The translations under genes and the position numbers were made by a program. Below, one piece after another: positions 1-5,288 of a stretch of 5,668 nucleotides of DNA. Under the pieces are notes generated by a model. The model ran no database searches, was not told the DNA's origin, and saw only the letters and a list, made by a program, of their open reading frames with translations. Numbering within the stretch: position 1 is the first letter of the stretch; the number at the start of each line of letters is the position of its first letter. Origin of the DNA: Aquabacterium sp. (GTDB lineage Bacteria; Pseudomonadota; Gammaproteobacteria; Burkholderiales; Burkholderiaceae_C); contig JAGNPA010000144.1 in NCBI GenBank assembly GCA_017989885.1, forward strand, positions 1-5,668. The letters run 5' to 3'.

Positions 1-352
1 GCAGTGGACCTTCGGCCGCGCCACCCTGCTGGGCGATGCCGCGCACCCCACCACCCAGTACATGGCCCAAGGCGCCTGCATGGCCCTGGAAGACGCCGTC
101 ACCCTGGGCGAAGCCCTGCGCGTGCACAACCAGGATTGGGACGCCGCGCTGGACCACTACCAGCGTTCGCGCATCCCGCGCACCGGCCGCATCGTGCTGT
201 CGGGCCGCGAAATGGGTCGCCTGTACCACGCCAAGGGGGTGGAACGCCTGATCCGCAACGACCTGTGGAAGGGCCGCACGCCCGAGCGTTTCTACGACGC
301 CATCGAATGGCTGTACGGCTGGAACGTCACCAACTGCCTGGCCCAGGACTGA
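1..352 (+). CDS. FAD-dependent aromatic monooxygenase, C-terminal part; probable 3-hydroxybenzoate 6-hydroxylase (5' end outside window)
   Basis: The reading frame is open from base 2 to the TGA at 350-352, giving the last 116 residues of a protein usually about 400 long. The fragment opens with the flavoprotein hydroxylase motif LLGDAAHPTTQYMAQGAC (residues 9-26), in which the GD and HP residues contact the FAD ribityl and pyrophosphate; ALEDAVTLGEAL follows. The 'QYMAQGACMALEDAV' form, rather than the 'P..GQG' form common in other group A hydroxylases, matches my memory of 3-hydroxybenzoate 6-hydroxylases (NagX, XlnD, MhbM). These are cytoplasmic NADH- and FAD-dependent enzymes that para-hydroxylate 3-hydroxybenzoate to gentisate. 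Gentisate dioxygenase starts 18 nt downstream, which supports that substrate. A salicylate 5- or 1-hydroxylase-like flavoprotein is the main alternative; the N-terminal FAD-binding GxGxxG region that would help is not in the window. Confidence 0.85.
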   Translation, partial: QWTFGRATLLGDAAHPTTQYMAQGACMALEDAVTLGEALRVHNQDWDAALDHYQRSRIPRTGRIVLSGREMGRLYHAKGVERLIRNDLWKGRTPERFYDAIEWLYGWNVTNCLAQD

Positions 353-359
353 ACTTCAC

Positions 360-364
360 AAGGA
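360..364 (+). promoter_or_regulatory. Ribosome binding site of gentisate dioxygenase gene
   Basis: AAGGA sits 6 nt before the ATG at 371, a good Shine-Dalgarno match and spacing. It lies inside the 18-nt gap after the monooxygenase stop, which fits co-translation from one operon mRNA. Confidence 0.6.
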
Positions 365-370
365 TCCCTC

Positions 371-1426
371 ATGCAAAGCCATGATCGTTTTGACACCCTG
401 GGTCGCCTGGAAGACCTGCCCCAGGACTACCGCGACAACCTGACCCAGCAGAACCTGGTGCCCCTGTGGCCCAGCCTGCGCGCCGTGCTGCCGCCCGAAG
501 TGCCGGCCCGCAAGACCCAGCCGACCCACTGGCCGTATGCCACGCTGCGCCCCCTGCTGATCCAGGCCGGCGAGCTGACCCCGATCGAAAAGGCCGAGCG
601 CCGCGTGCTGGTGCTGGCCAATCCCGGCCATGGTCTGGAAAAGATGCAGGCCAGCGCCGCCATGTACCTGGGCATGCAGTTGCTGCTGCCCGGTGAGCTG
701 GCCCCGGCCCACCGCCACACCCCCAACGCGATCCGCATGGTGGTCGAAGGCGAAGGCGCCTGGACCCTGGTCGACGGCGAAAAGTGCCCGATGAGCCGCG
801 GTGACCTGATCCTCACCCCCACCGGGCTGTGGCACGAGCACGGCCACGACGGCGACCAGCCCGTCGTGTGGCTGGACGTGCTGGACCTGCCTTTGGTCTA
901 TTACACGGAAACGTCCTACCACCTGGAAGGCCCGAGCCAGTCGGTCAAACAAGGTGAAGGCGTCAAGGCTTTCGGCCGTGGCGGCGTGGCCCCCACCACC
1001 GTGTTCGAGCGCAGCAACAAGGCCTACCCGATGCTGCGTTACCCCTGGGCCGAAGCCCGCGCGGCGCTGGTGTCCATCGCCAACAACGAGCCCGACGCCG
1101 AGTGCGTGCAGGTCACCTATGTCAACCCGGTCACCGGTGCCGACGTGCAGAACATCCTGGGCTTCTACGCCCTGATGCTGCGTCCTGGCCAGACCCTGCG
1201 TCTGCCGGCCCGCTCGCCCGCCCAGGTCTTCCACCAGATCGAAGGCAGTGCCGACGTGCAGATCGAAGCGACTTCCTTCACACTGGCCGAAGCCGACACC
1301 TGCTGCGCGCCGGGCTACACCGCCGTGACCTTGAAGAACCGCTCCGCCAGCGCGCCGGCCTTCCTCTTCGTGGCCGACGAAGCCCCGCTGCACCGCAAGC
1401 TGGGCGTGTACGAAAACCGCGGCTGA
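371..1426 (+). CDS. gtdA: Gentisate 1,2-dioxygenase (bicupin, Fe(II))
   Basis: This 351-residue protein is the ring-cleavage enzyme of the pathway: a cytoplasmic Fe(II) dioxygenase that opens gentisate with O2 between C1 and C2 to give maleylpyruvate. The length is normal for the family. The N-terminal cupin carries the metal-binding pattern PAHRHTPNAIRMVVEG (H114 and H116) and TGLWHEHGHDG (H155 or H157 as third ligand). The second cupin (about residues 262-340) keeps the fold pattern but has no HxH cluster (RPGQTLRLPARSPAQVFHQI), as expected where only the first cupin binds iron. The start at 371 has the only good Shine-Dalgarno and gives a family-like N-terminus. It sits between the 3-hydroxybenzoate hydroxylase and fumarylpyruvate hydrolase genes, as expected for a gentisate operon; the same gene is called nagI in nag clusters. 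Salicylate or 1-hydroxy-2-naphthoate dioxygenases are close relatives, but the neighbours favour gentisate. Confidence 0.93.
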   Translation: MQSHDRFDTLGRLEDLPQDYRDNLTQQNLVPLWPSLRAVLPPEVPARKTQPTHWPYATLRPLLIQAGELTPIEKAERRVLVLANPGHGLEKMQASAAMYLGMQLLLPGELAPAHRHTPNAIRMVVEGEGAWTLVDGEKCPMSRGDLILTPTGLWHEHGHDGDQPVVWLDVLDLPLVYYTETSYHLEGPSQSVKQGEGVKAFGRGGVAPTTVFERSNKAYPMLRYPWAEARAALVSIANNEPDAECVQVTYVNPVTGADVQNILGFYALMLRPGQTLRLPARSPAQVFHQIEGSADVQIEATSFTLAEADTCCAPGYTAVTLKNRSASAPAFLFVADEAPLHRKLGVYENRG

Positions 1427-1456
1427 AACGCCACCCGCTTCGCCACCTGAACCACC

Positions 1457-1488
1457 GGACCGGGGTCGCTGCACAGCCACCCCGGTCC
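1457..1488 (+). promoter_or_regulatory. Perfect 10-bp inverted repeat (intra-operon hairpin)
   Basis: GGACCGGGGT (1457-1466) and ACCCCGGTCC (1479-1488) are exact reverse complements around a 12-nt loop. Inside the loop GCT (1468-1470) can pair with AGC (1475-1477) around a GCAC tetraloop, after a C-C mismatch. In RNA this would be a very stable GC-rich hairpin. It occupies the 80-nt gap between the dioxygenase stop and the hydrolase start. The downstream bases are ATGCATGAAAGACAC with no U tract, so it does not look like a standard intrinsic terminator. An mRNA processing or stability element, or a partial attenuator, is more likely. The repeat is certain; its function is inferred. Confidence 0.7.
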
Positions 1489-1494
1489 ATGCAT

Positions 1495-1500
1495 GAAAGA
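1495..1500 (+). promoter_or_regulatory. Weak ribosome binding site deciding the hydrolase start
   Basis: GAAAGA lies 6 nt before the ATG at 1507. The alternative in-frame ATG at 1489 abuts the 3' arm of the hairpin and has only pyrimidine-rich GC sequence before it, so 1507 is the better start. The site begins 7 bases after the hairpin ends, so a folded hairpin would leave it accessible while lying within a ribosome's footprint. Confidence 0.45.
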
Positions 1501-1506
1501 CACACC

Positions 1507-2208
1507 ATGACCCCATACCTGTTCAACCCGCCCGCCGTTCAGTCCCTGCCCATCCGCGGCAAGCAAGAGCAGTTCCCCATCAACCGCCTGTTCTTCGTCG
1601 GCCGCAACTACCATGCGCACGCCGTCGAAATGGGCCGTCCGGTCGACAAGTCGGTCGAGCGCCCGTTCTACTTCACCAAGTCACGCGACACCCTGGTGTT
1701 GAGCGGTGCCACCGTGGCCTACCCGCCCGAAACGAAGAACTACCACTTCGAGATGGAGATGGTCGTCGCCATCGGCGCCGAAGGTTTCCGCGTCTCGCAG
1801 GAAGACGCCCACAAGGTCATCTACGGCTACGCCGCCGGCCTGGACATGACCCGTCGTGACATCCAGCTGGTCGCCCGCGACAAGGGCCGTCCCTGGGATC
1901 TGGGCAAGGACGTCGAACAGTCGTCCGTCTGCACCGAGATCGTGCCGATGGAAGGCGTGATCATCGACCAGGCCGACATCGCCCTGCAAGTCAACGGCGA
2001 CACCAAGCAGCACTCCAACGTCGACAAGCTGATCTGGAACGTGCGCGAAATCATCGCGGACCTGTCGCAGTTCTATCACCTGCAACCTGGCGACCTGATC
2101 TACACCGGCACGCCCGAAGGCGTGGGCGCGGTCGTCCCCGGTGACAAGATCACCGGCCAGGTCGAAGGCGTGGCGGAAGTTTCGCTGACCGTTGGCGCAC
2201 CCGAATAA
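1507..2208 (+). CDS. nagK: Fumarylpyruvate hydrolase (fumarylacetoacetate hydrolase family, NagK-like)
   Basis: This 233-residue enzyme should perform the last step of the gentisate pathway, the Mg2+- or Mn2+-dependent hydrolysis of fumarylpyruvate to fumarate and pyruvate. The FAH fold signatures are clear: FFVGRNYHAHAVEMG (residues 29-43), where H38 and E41 match the catalytic His-Glu pair known from FAHD1-type proteins; metal ligands E82 and E84 in FEMEMVV and D113 in GLDMTRRD; and the C-terminal GDLIYTGTPEGVGAVVPGD (195-213). The length is typical of the short FAH subfamily without the extra N-terminal domain. The frame is open upstream to 1102, but that stretch overlaps the dioxygenase in another frame and is spurious; an ATG at 1489 is possible but lacks a Shine-Dalgarno. 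Placement between gentisate dioxygenase and maleylpyruvate isomerase supports fumarylpyruvate over other acylpyruvates or oxaloacetate, which related enzymes can also use. Confidence 0.9.
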   Translation: MTPYLFNPPAVQSLPIRGKQEQFPINRLFFVGRNYHAHAVEMGRPVDKSVERPFYFTKSRDTLVLSGATVAYPPETKNYHFEMEMVVAIGAEGFRVSQEDAHKVIYGYAAGLDMTRRDIQLVARDKGRPWDLGKDVEQSSVCTEIVPMEGVIIDQADIALQVNGDTKQHSNVDKLIWNVREIIADLSQFYHLQPGDLIYTGTPEGVGAVVPGDKITGQVEGVAEVSLTVGAPE

Positions 2209-2215
2209 GCCTGCC

Positions 2216-2220
2216 AGGAG
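2216..2220 (+). promoter_or_regulatory. Ribosome binding site of maleylpyruvate isomerase gene
   Basis: AGGAG stands 6 nt before the ATG at 2227, in the 18-nt gap after the hydrolase stop TAA (2206-2208). It is one of the best Shine-Dalgarno matches in the operon. Confidence 0.65.
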
Positions 2221-2226
2221 CCCCTC

Positions 2227-2865
2227 ATGAAGCTCTACAACTTCTTTCGCAGCGGCACCTCGCACCGCCTGCGCATTGCCCTGAACCTCAAGGGGCTGCC
2301 AACGACGTACGTCCCCGTGGACCTGCGCACCGAGCAGCATCTGAAAGACGAGTTCAAGGCCATCAACCCGCAAGGGCTGGTGCCCGCGCTGGAGGTTGAC
2401 GGTCAGGTGCTGATCCAGTCGCCCGCCATCATCGAGTGGCTGGAAGAAACGCACCCGACGCCCGCGCTGCTGCCAGCCGGGGCGACCGAGCGTGCCCGCG
2501 TGCGCGCCCTGGCCGCCATCGTCGGCTGCGACATCCACCCGATCAACAACCGTCGCATCCTGGAGTACCTTCGCAAGGAGCTCGGCGCCAACGAAGACGC
2601 CGTGAACGCCTGGTGTGGCACCTGGATCACCGCAGGCTTTGATGCCTATGAGGCCCTCCTCGCCGCCGACACCCAGCGCGGCGAGTTCAGCTTCGGCCAC
2701 ACGCCGACGCTGGCTGACGTGTACCTCATTCCCCAGGTGGAAAGCGCCCGTCGCTTCAAGGTCGACCTCGGCCGTTGGCCTCTGATCAGTGCCGTTGATG
2801 CGGCCTGCGCCAAGCTGGACGCCTTCCGTCTGGCAGCGCCGGGTCTGCAGCCCGACGCGGCCTGA
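2227..2865 (+). CDS. nagL: Maleylpyruvate isomerase, glutathione-dependent (zeta-class GST, NagL-like)
   Basis: This 212-residue cytoplasmic enzyme would isomerise maleylpyruvate, the dioxygenase product, to fumarylpyruvate using glutathione as cofactor. It has the two-domain GST layout: a thioredoxin-like N-terminal domain (about 1-80) with the zeta-class active-site segment RSGTSHRLRIAL (residues 8-19), the GSH-contacting NPQGLVPALE (47-56) and QSPAIIEWLEE (64-74), then a helical domain with CDIHPINNRRILEYLR (101-116) and TPTLADVYLIPQ (159-170). From memory it closely resembles NagL of Ralstonia sp. U2, where R8, R110 and R176 bind the substrate carboxylates; arginines are at all three positions here. 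The serine-cysteine pair typical of maleylacetoacetate isomerases (SSCSWR) is replaced by SGTSHR, which favours maleylpyruvate over maleylacetoacetate. Automatic annotation may call it maiA. Confidence 0.9.
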   Translation: MKLYNFFRSGTSHRLRIALNLKGLPTTYVPVDLRTEQHLKDEFKAINPQGLVPALEVDGQVLIQSPAIIEWLEETHPTPALLPAGATERARVRALAAIVGCDIHPINNRRILEYLRKELGANEDAVNAWCGTWITAGFDAYEALLAADTQRGEFSFGHTPTLADVYLIPQVESARRFKVDLGRWPLISAVDAACAKLDAFRLAAPGLQPDAA

Positions 2866-2917
2866 TCGCCGCCACAGGCTTTCGCGTCTGTTCGCTTTCG
2901 ACGCCCACTGATCCACA

Positions 2918-2937
2918 GGGCTCGCGGTGGTGAGCCC
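2918..2937 (+). terminator. Possible weak terminator or 3'-end hairpin after nagL
   Basis: GGGCTC (2918-2923) and GAGCCC (2932-2937) form a perfect 6-bp stem with an 8-nt loop; one G-T wobble can extend it inward. It lies 53 nt after the nagL stop. No T-run follows, so efficient intrinsic termination is doubtful. It may instead mark the 3' end left after RNA processing. Confidence 0.25.
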
Positions 2938-2942
2938 GGTGC

Positions 2943-2977
2943 CATCCGATAAACTCGGGCGTCTGCACGTGCGGATG
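2943..2977. promoter_or_regulatory. Candidate operator: inverted repeat around a GCACGTGC palindrome
   Basis: CATCCG (2943-2948) and CGGATG (2972-2977) are exact inverted copies 23 nt apart. The right arm overlaps the end of the palindrome GCACGTGC (2965-2972). The element lies 24-58 bases upstream of the marR start, where an autoregulating MarR dimer could bind. The repeats are visible; the binding role is inference, and short repeats of this kind can arise by chance in GC-rich DNA. Confidence 0.2.
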
Positions 2978-2990
2978 CCTTACTTATTAT
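2962..2990 (+). promoter_or_regulatory. Candidate sigma70-type promoter for marR
   Basis: TATTAT (2985-2990) matches five of six bases of the -10 consensus; a poor -35 (TCTGCA, 2962-2967) lies 17 nt upstream. Transcription would start near 2997, leaving almost no leader before the ATG at 3001. An alternative -10, TAAACT (2950-2955), would give a leader of about 40 nt. The choice cannot be made from sequence alone. Confidence 0.25.
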
Positions 2991-3000
2991 TCTTCTGTCC

Positions 3001-3477
3001 ATGACGCTCCCCTCTACACCGATTGATGCCCAAGCGCTCGAAGAACTGCCCGGCTTCTACATCCGCCGCCTGCAGCAAATCGCCGTGGCCATCTTTCTGG
3101 AGGAAACGCAGGACTTCGGCATCACGCCCGTTCAGTTCGCGGCCTTGACCGCCATCCACCGCGAGCCGGGTCTCGACCAGCGCACGCTGGCAGGTCGCAT
3201 CGGCTTTGACACGTCCACGCTCGGCAGTGTGATCGACCGCCTGGAAGCCCGTGGCCTGGTGGTGCGCAGCAACAGCCCCACCGATCGGCGCGTGCGCCTG
3301 CTGCACCTGACCGACGCCGGCATCACCTTGCTGCGCGACATCGACCCCAGCATGCGCAAGGCCCAGTTGCGCATGCTCGCGCCCTTGCCCCCCGAGCAAC
3401 GCCTCGTGTTCATGGACATGCTGCGCACCCTGCTCGAAGCCAACAACGTGCTCAGCCGCGCCCCCAGCCAGGCTTAA
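3001..3477 (+). CDS. MarR-family transcriptional regulator
   Basis: This 158-residue protein is a typical MarR-type dimeric winged-helix repressor. Helical dimerisation segments flank the DNA-binding domain: a helix-turn-helix at about residues 58-85 (LDQRTLAGRIGFDTSTLGSV, then IDRLEARGLV) and the wing with the family signature SPTDRRVRLLHLTDAG (92-107), including D95, R96 and R97. There is no cysteine, which argues against an OhrR-like redox sensor and fits a regulator that binds a small ligand, often an aromatic acid. It follows the gentisate genes on the same strand, and MarR-type control of 3-hydroxybenzoate catabolism has precedent in MobR of Comamonas. Regulation of this operon is therefore plausible but unproven. 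ATG 3001 is the only canonical start before the in-frame stop at 2950-2952, yet it has no Shine-Dalgarno. The stop overlaps the convergent kinase gene. Confidence 0.9.
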   Translation: MTLPSTPIDAQALEELPGFYIRRLQQIAVAIFLEETQDFGITPVQFAALTAIHREPGLDQRTLAGRIGFDTSTLGSVIDRLEARGLVVRSNSPTDRRVRLLHLTDAGITLLRDIDPSMRKAQLRMLAPLPPEQRLVFMDMLRTLLEANNVLSRAPSQA

Positions 3478-3480
3478 GCC
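3471..3480. other. Shared convergent stop codons in a 10-bp palindrome
   Basis: GGCTTAAGCC is a perfect palindrome. Its central TTAA (3474-3477) supplies the TAA stop of marR on the + strand and the TAA stop of the kinase gene on the - strand, so the two coding regions overlap by 4 bp. No intergenic terminator can fit between them. Confidence 0.9.
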
Positions 3481-5288
3481 CCGCGCGCGCCCTGCCGCAG
3501 GTCGCGCAGCAGGCTGTGCAGCAGCGCGGCCGGCACCGGTTTGTGCAACACCGCCAGGCCCTGCGTCTGCGCCTCCTGCAGCCGCTCGGCGGCGGTGTCG
3601 CCCGTCACCAGCGCGGCGGGCACCTCCCGTCCCAGACGCGCACGGATGGCCGCCACGGCCTGCACCCCGGTCTGCGCACGGTGCAGCCGGTAGTCGGCCA
3701 GCACCACATCGGGCTCGAAGTGCGACAGGCACTGCAAGGCCTCCTCACTGGACGCCACCACCACGCACTGCACCCCCCAGATCCCCATCAGATCGTGCAT
3801 GGCCAGCCGCACGCTGTCATCGTCGTCGATGAGCAGCACGCGCAGGCCCAGCAGATCATCGGGTGAGGCCGGCAGCACCGGCGCCACACTCGGCGGCGTC
3901 AAGCCCAGGGGCAAATCGAGCCGAAACACCGTGCCGCGCCCAGGGCACGAGACCAAGGTCACGCTGACGGCCATGGCCTTCGCCAAGCCCTGCACGATGG
4001 CCAGACCCAGCCCCAGGCCATTGCGGCGATCACGCTGGGGATTGTCGAGTTGCCGAAAGGCCTGAAAGATGCGCTGGTGCGATTCGGGCGGGATGCCGAT
4101 GCCGGTGTCCCACACCTCGATGACGGCGCGCCCGGCGCGTTGACGACAGGCCAGCAGGACCCCACCGCGCTCGGTGTAGCGGATGGCGTTGAGCAGCAGG
4201 TTGCGCAAGATGAGCTCGACCAGACCGGGATCGGCAAACGGCGTCAGGGGGGTGTCGCGCATGCGCAGGTTCAGCCCCTTGTCGGCCGCCCACGGCGCCA
4301 GCTCGCGCTCCAGCTTGTGAAACAAGGTCTGCAGGGCAAAGCTGTGCGGCTGAGGCTGCACCATGCCCGTGGCGACCTTCGAGAAATCCAGCAGGGTGTT
4401 GAGCATCTCGCTGGCCGCGGTGTTCGACGCCTTGGCATGCTCGAGCAACACCGCCTGACGCGCATTGAGGCCGGAGCGGGCCAGTGAACCCAGGAAGAGA
4501 CCGGCGGCATGCAAGGGCTGGCGCAGGTCATGGCTGGCCGAGGCCAGGAAGAGGGTCTTGGCACGATCGGCCTCTTCGGCCGTCTGCTGCGCCTGCTCGG
4601 CCTGCGCGCGGGCCGCCTGGGCTTGCTGGGTCTGCTCACGCAGTCGCCGCACCAGGTCCTCGTTGTCCATCCGCAAGGCCAGGGCCCGCTTCACGGCCAC
4701 TCCCGTCTGGCGGGCATACAGGGCCATCGCCACCAGGTAGAGCACCCCGCCAATCGCCAGCGAGGTCATCACCGGGTCCTGCAGGCGCAGCAAAGCCACC
4801 ACCAGCGGCAGCATGCAACTGAGCCAGAACCGCTGCGCCAGGCGCCAGACCGGCGCAAACACCAACAGGCCCGCCGAACTCAGGCCGGCCATCACCCCCA
4901 CCACAATGTGCAGCGAAGCCGGCCGCGCCGGGTCGATGAACAGCAGGGGCAAGGCCCCCCAGGTGCCGCCAAAGCCCAGGCACACCCAGCCCATGACGCG
5001 CAGATAGTGTCCGGCCGTGGCCTCGCCGTCGGGCCCCTCCGGTCGCGGCAGACGCCGGTGGACGAAGCACCCCGCCGCACACAAGAGCGTGGCCCACACC
5101 GCCCACCACACAACGCGGCTGTCATCGAGCGTGAACCAGAACGCGCCCGCCGTGAGCCAGGCGGCCAGCGTGGAGGCGCGCAGCGACGTGCCCACATTGC
5201 CGTCCAGCAGCGCCAACTGCGCCGCCAGCAAACGCGGCGTATCGGCAGGAGAGAGGGCCGGGCCGCGCAGCCAGGCCAGCGCCTTCAT
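3474..5288 (-). CDS. Membrane-bound hybrid histidine kinase with C-terminal receiver domain
   Basis: This 604-residue inner-membrane sensor kinase autophosphorylates a histidine and can pass phosphate to its own receiver or to a partner regulator. The N-terminal third has about six hydrophobic segments (near residues 39-53, 58-76, 97-117, 126-145, 154-168, 175-192) and no PAS or large periplasmic domain. A Gln/Ala-rich coiled coil (about 207-244) leads to the HisKA motif SHDLRQPLHA with phospho-acceptor H253. The ATPase domain has an N-box (NAIRYTERGG, N367), a G1 box (DTGIGI, D394) and a G2 box (NGLGLGLA, 423-430). The receiver domain (about 480-600) has acidic D488-D491, acceptor D532 in VLADYRL, T562 and K583, so it looks active. 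No HPt domain follows. The frame opens with a GTG at 5300, but the ATG at 5288 forms an ATGA overlap with the upstream regulator stop and is the likelier start. The ligand is unknown. Confidence 0.92.
   Translation of the reverse strand: MKALAWLRGPALSPADTPRLLAAQLALLDGNVGTSLRASTLAAWLTAGAFWFTLDDSRVVWWAVWATLLCAAGCFVHRRLPRPEGPDGEATAGHYLRVMGWVCLGFGGTWGALPLLFIDPARPASLHIVVGVMAGLSSAGLLVFAPVWRLAQRFWLSCMLPLVVALLRLQDPVMTSLAIGGVLYLVAMALYARQTGVAVKRALALRMDNEDLVRRLREQTQQAQAARAQAEQAQQTAEEADRAKTLFLASASHDLRQPLHAAGLFLGSLARSGLNARQAVLLEHAKASNTAASEMLNTLLDFSKVATGMVQPQPHSFALQTLFHKLERELAPWAADKGLNLRMRDTPLTPFADPGLVELILRNLLLNAIRYTERGGVLLACRQRAGRAVIEVWDTGIGIPPESHQRIFQAFRQLDNPQRDRRNGLGLGLAIVQGLAKAMAVSVTLVSCPGRGTVFRLDLPLGLTPPSVAPVLPASPDDLLGLRVLLIDDDDSVRLAMHDLMGIWGVQCVVVASSEEALQCLSHFEPDVVLADYRLHRAQTGVQAVAAIRARLGREVPAALVTGDTAAERLQEAQTQGLAVLHKPVPAALLHSLLRDLRQGARGA
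5285..5288 (-). other. ATGA stop/start overlap (translational coupling)
   Basis: On the minus strand the kinase ATG (5288-5286) overlaps the response regulator TGA (5287-5285) in the four bases ATGA. GAGGG lies about 12 nt upstream inside the regulator gene. This implies one mRNA and coupled translation of the pair. Confidence 0.75.

Larger units (their letters stand above)
2866..3000 (+). other. 135-bp intergenic region between nagL and marR
   Basis: No open frame of interest lies here. It contains a 6-bp GC hairpin (2918-2937), an 8-bp palindrome GCACGTGC (2965-2972) flanked by CATCCG (2943-2948) and CGGATG (2972-2977), and an AT-rich patch (2980-2995) unusual for this GC-rich window. CCACAGG occurs at 2872-2878 and 2913-2919, and GCTTTCG at 2878-2884 and 2894-2900. 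It is the longest gene-free stretch in the window and the natural site for a separate marR promoter. Confidence 0.6.

Noticed and set aside
1102..1506. Upstream in-frame extension of the fumarylpyruvate hydrolase, including the ATG at 1489
   Set aside because: The extension overlaps the dioxygenase in a different frame and reads as low-complexity Arg/Pro/Ala sequence. ATG 1489 abuts the hairpin arm and has no Shine-Dalgarno; ATG 1507 gives a family-like N-terminus.
356..1516. Long open frame on the minus strand (386 codons) opposite the gentisate dioxygenase gene
   Set aside because: It lies wholly across a gene with clear cupin motifs, and its His/Gln/Gly/Val-rich translation is typical of antisense frames in GC-rich DNA. 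No family is recognisable.
1681..2916. Long open frame on the minus strand (411 codons) opposite the hydrolase and isomerase genes
   Set aside because: Same reason: two recognisable enzymes occupy the other strand, and the translation looks like a codon-bias shadow with no motif.
3482..3490. Alternating CGCGCGCGC run near the kinase 3' end
   Set aside because: Only nine bases, encoding Arg/Ala codons at the kinase C-terminus; expected at this GC content and not evidence for a structural element.
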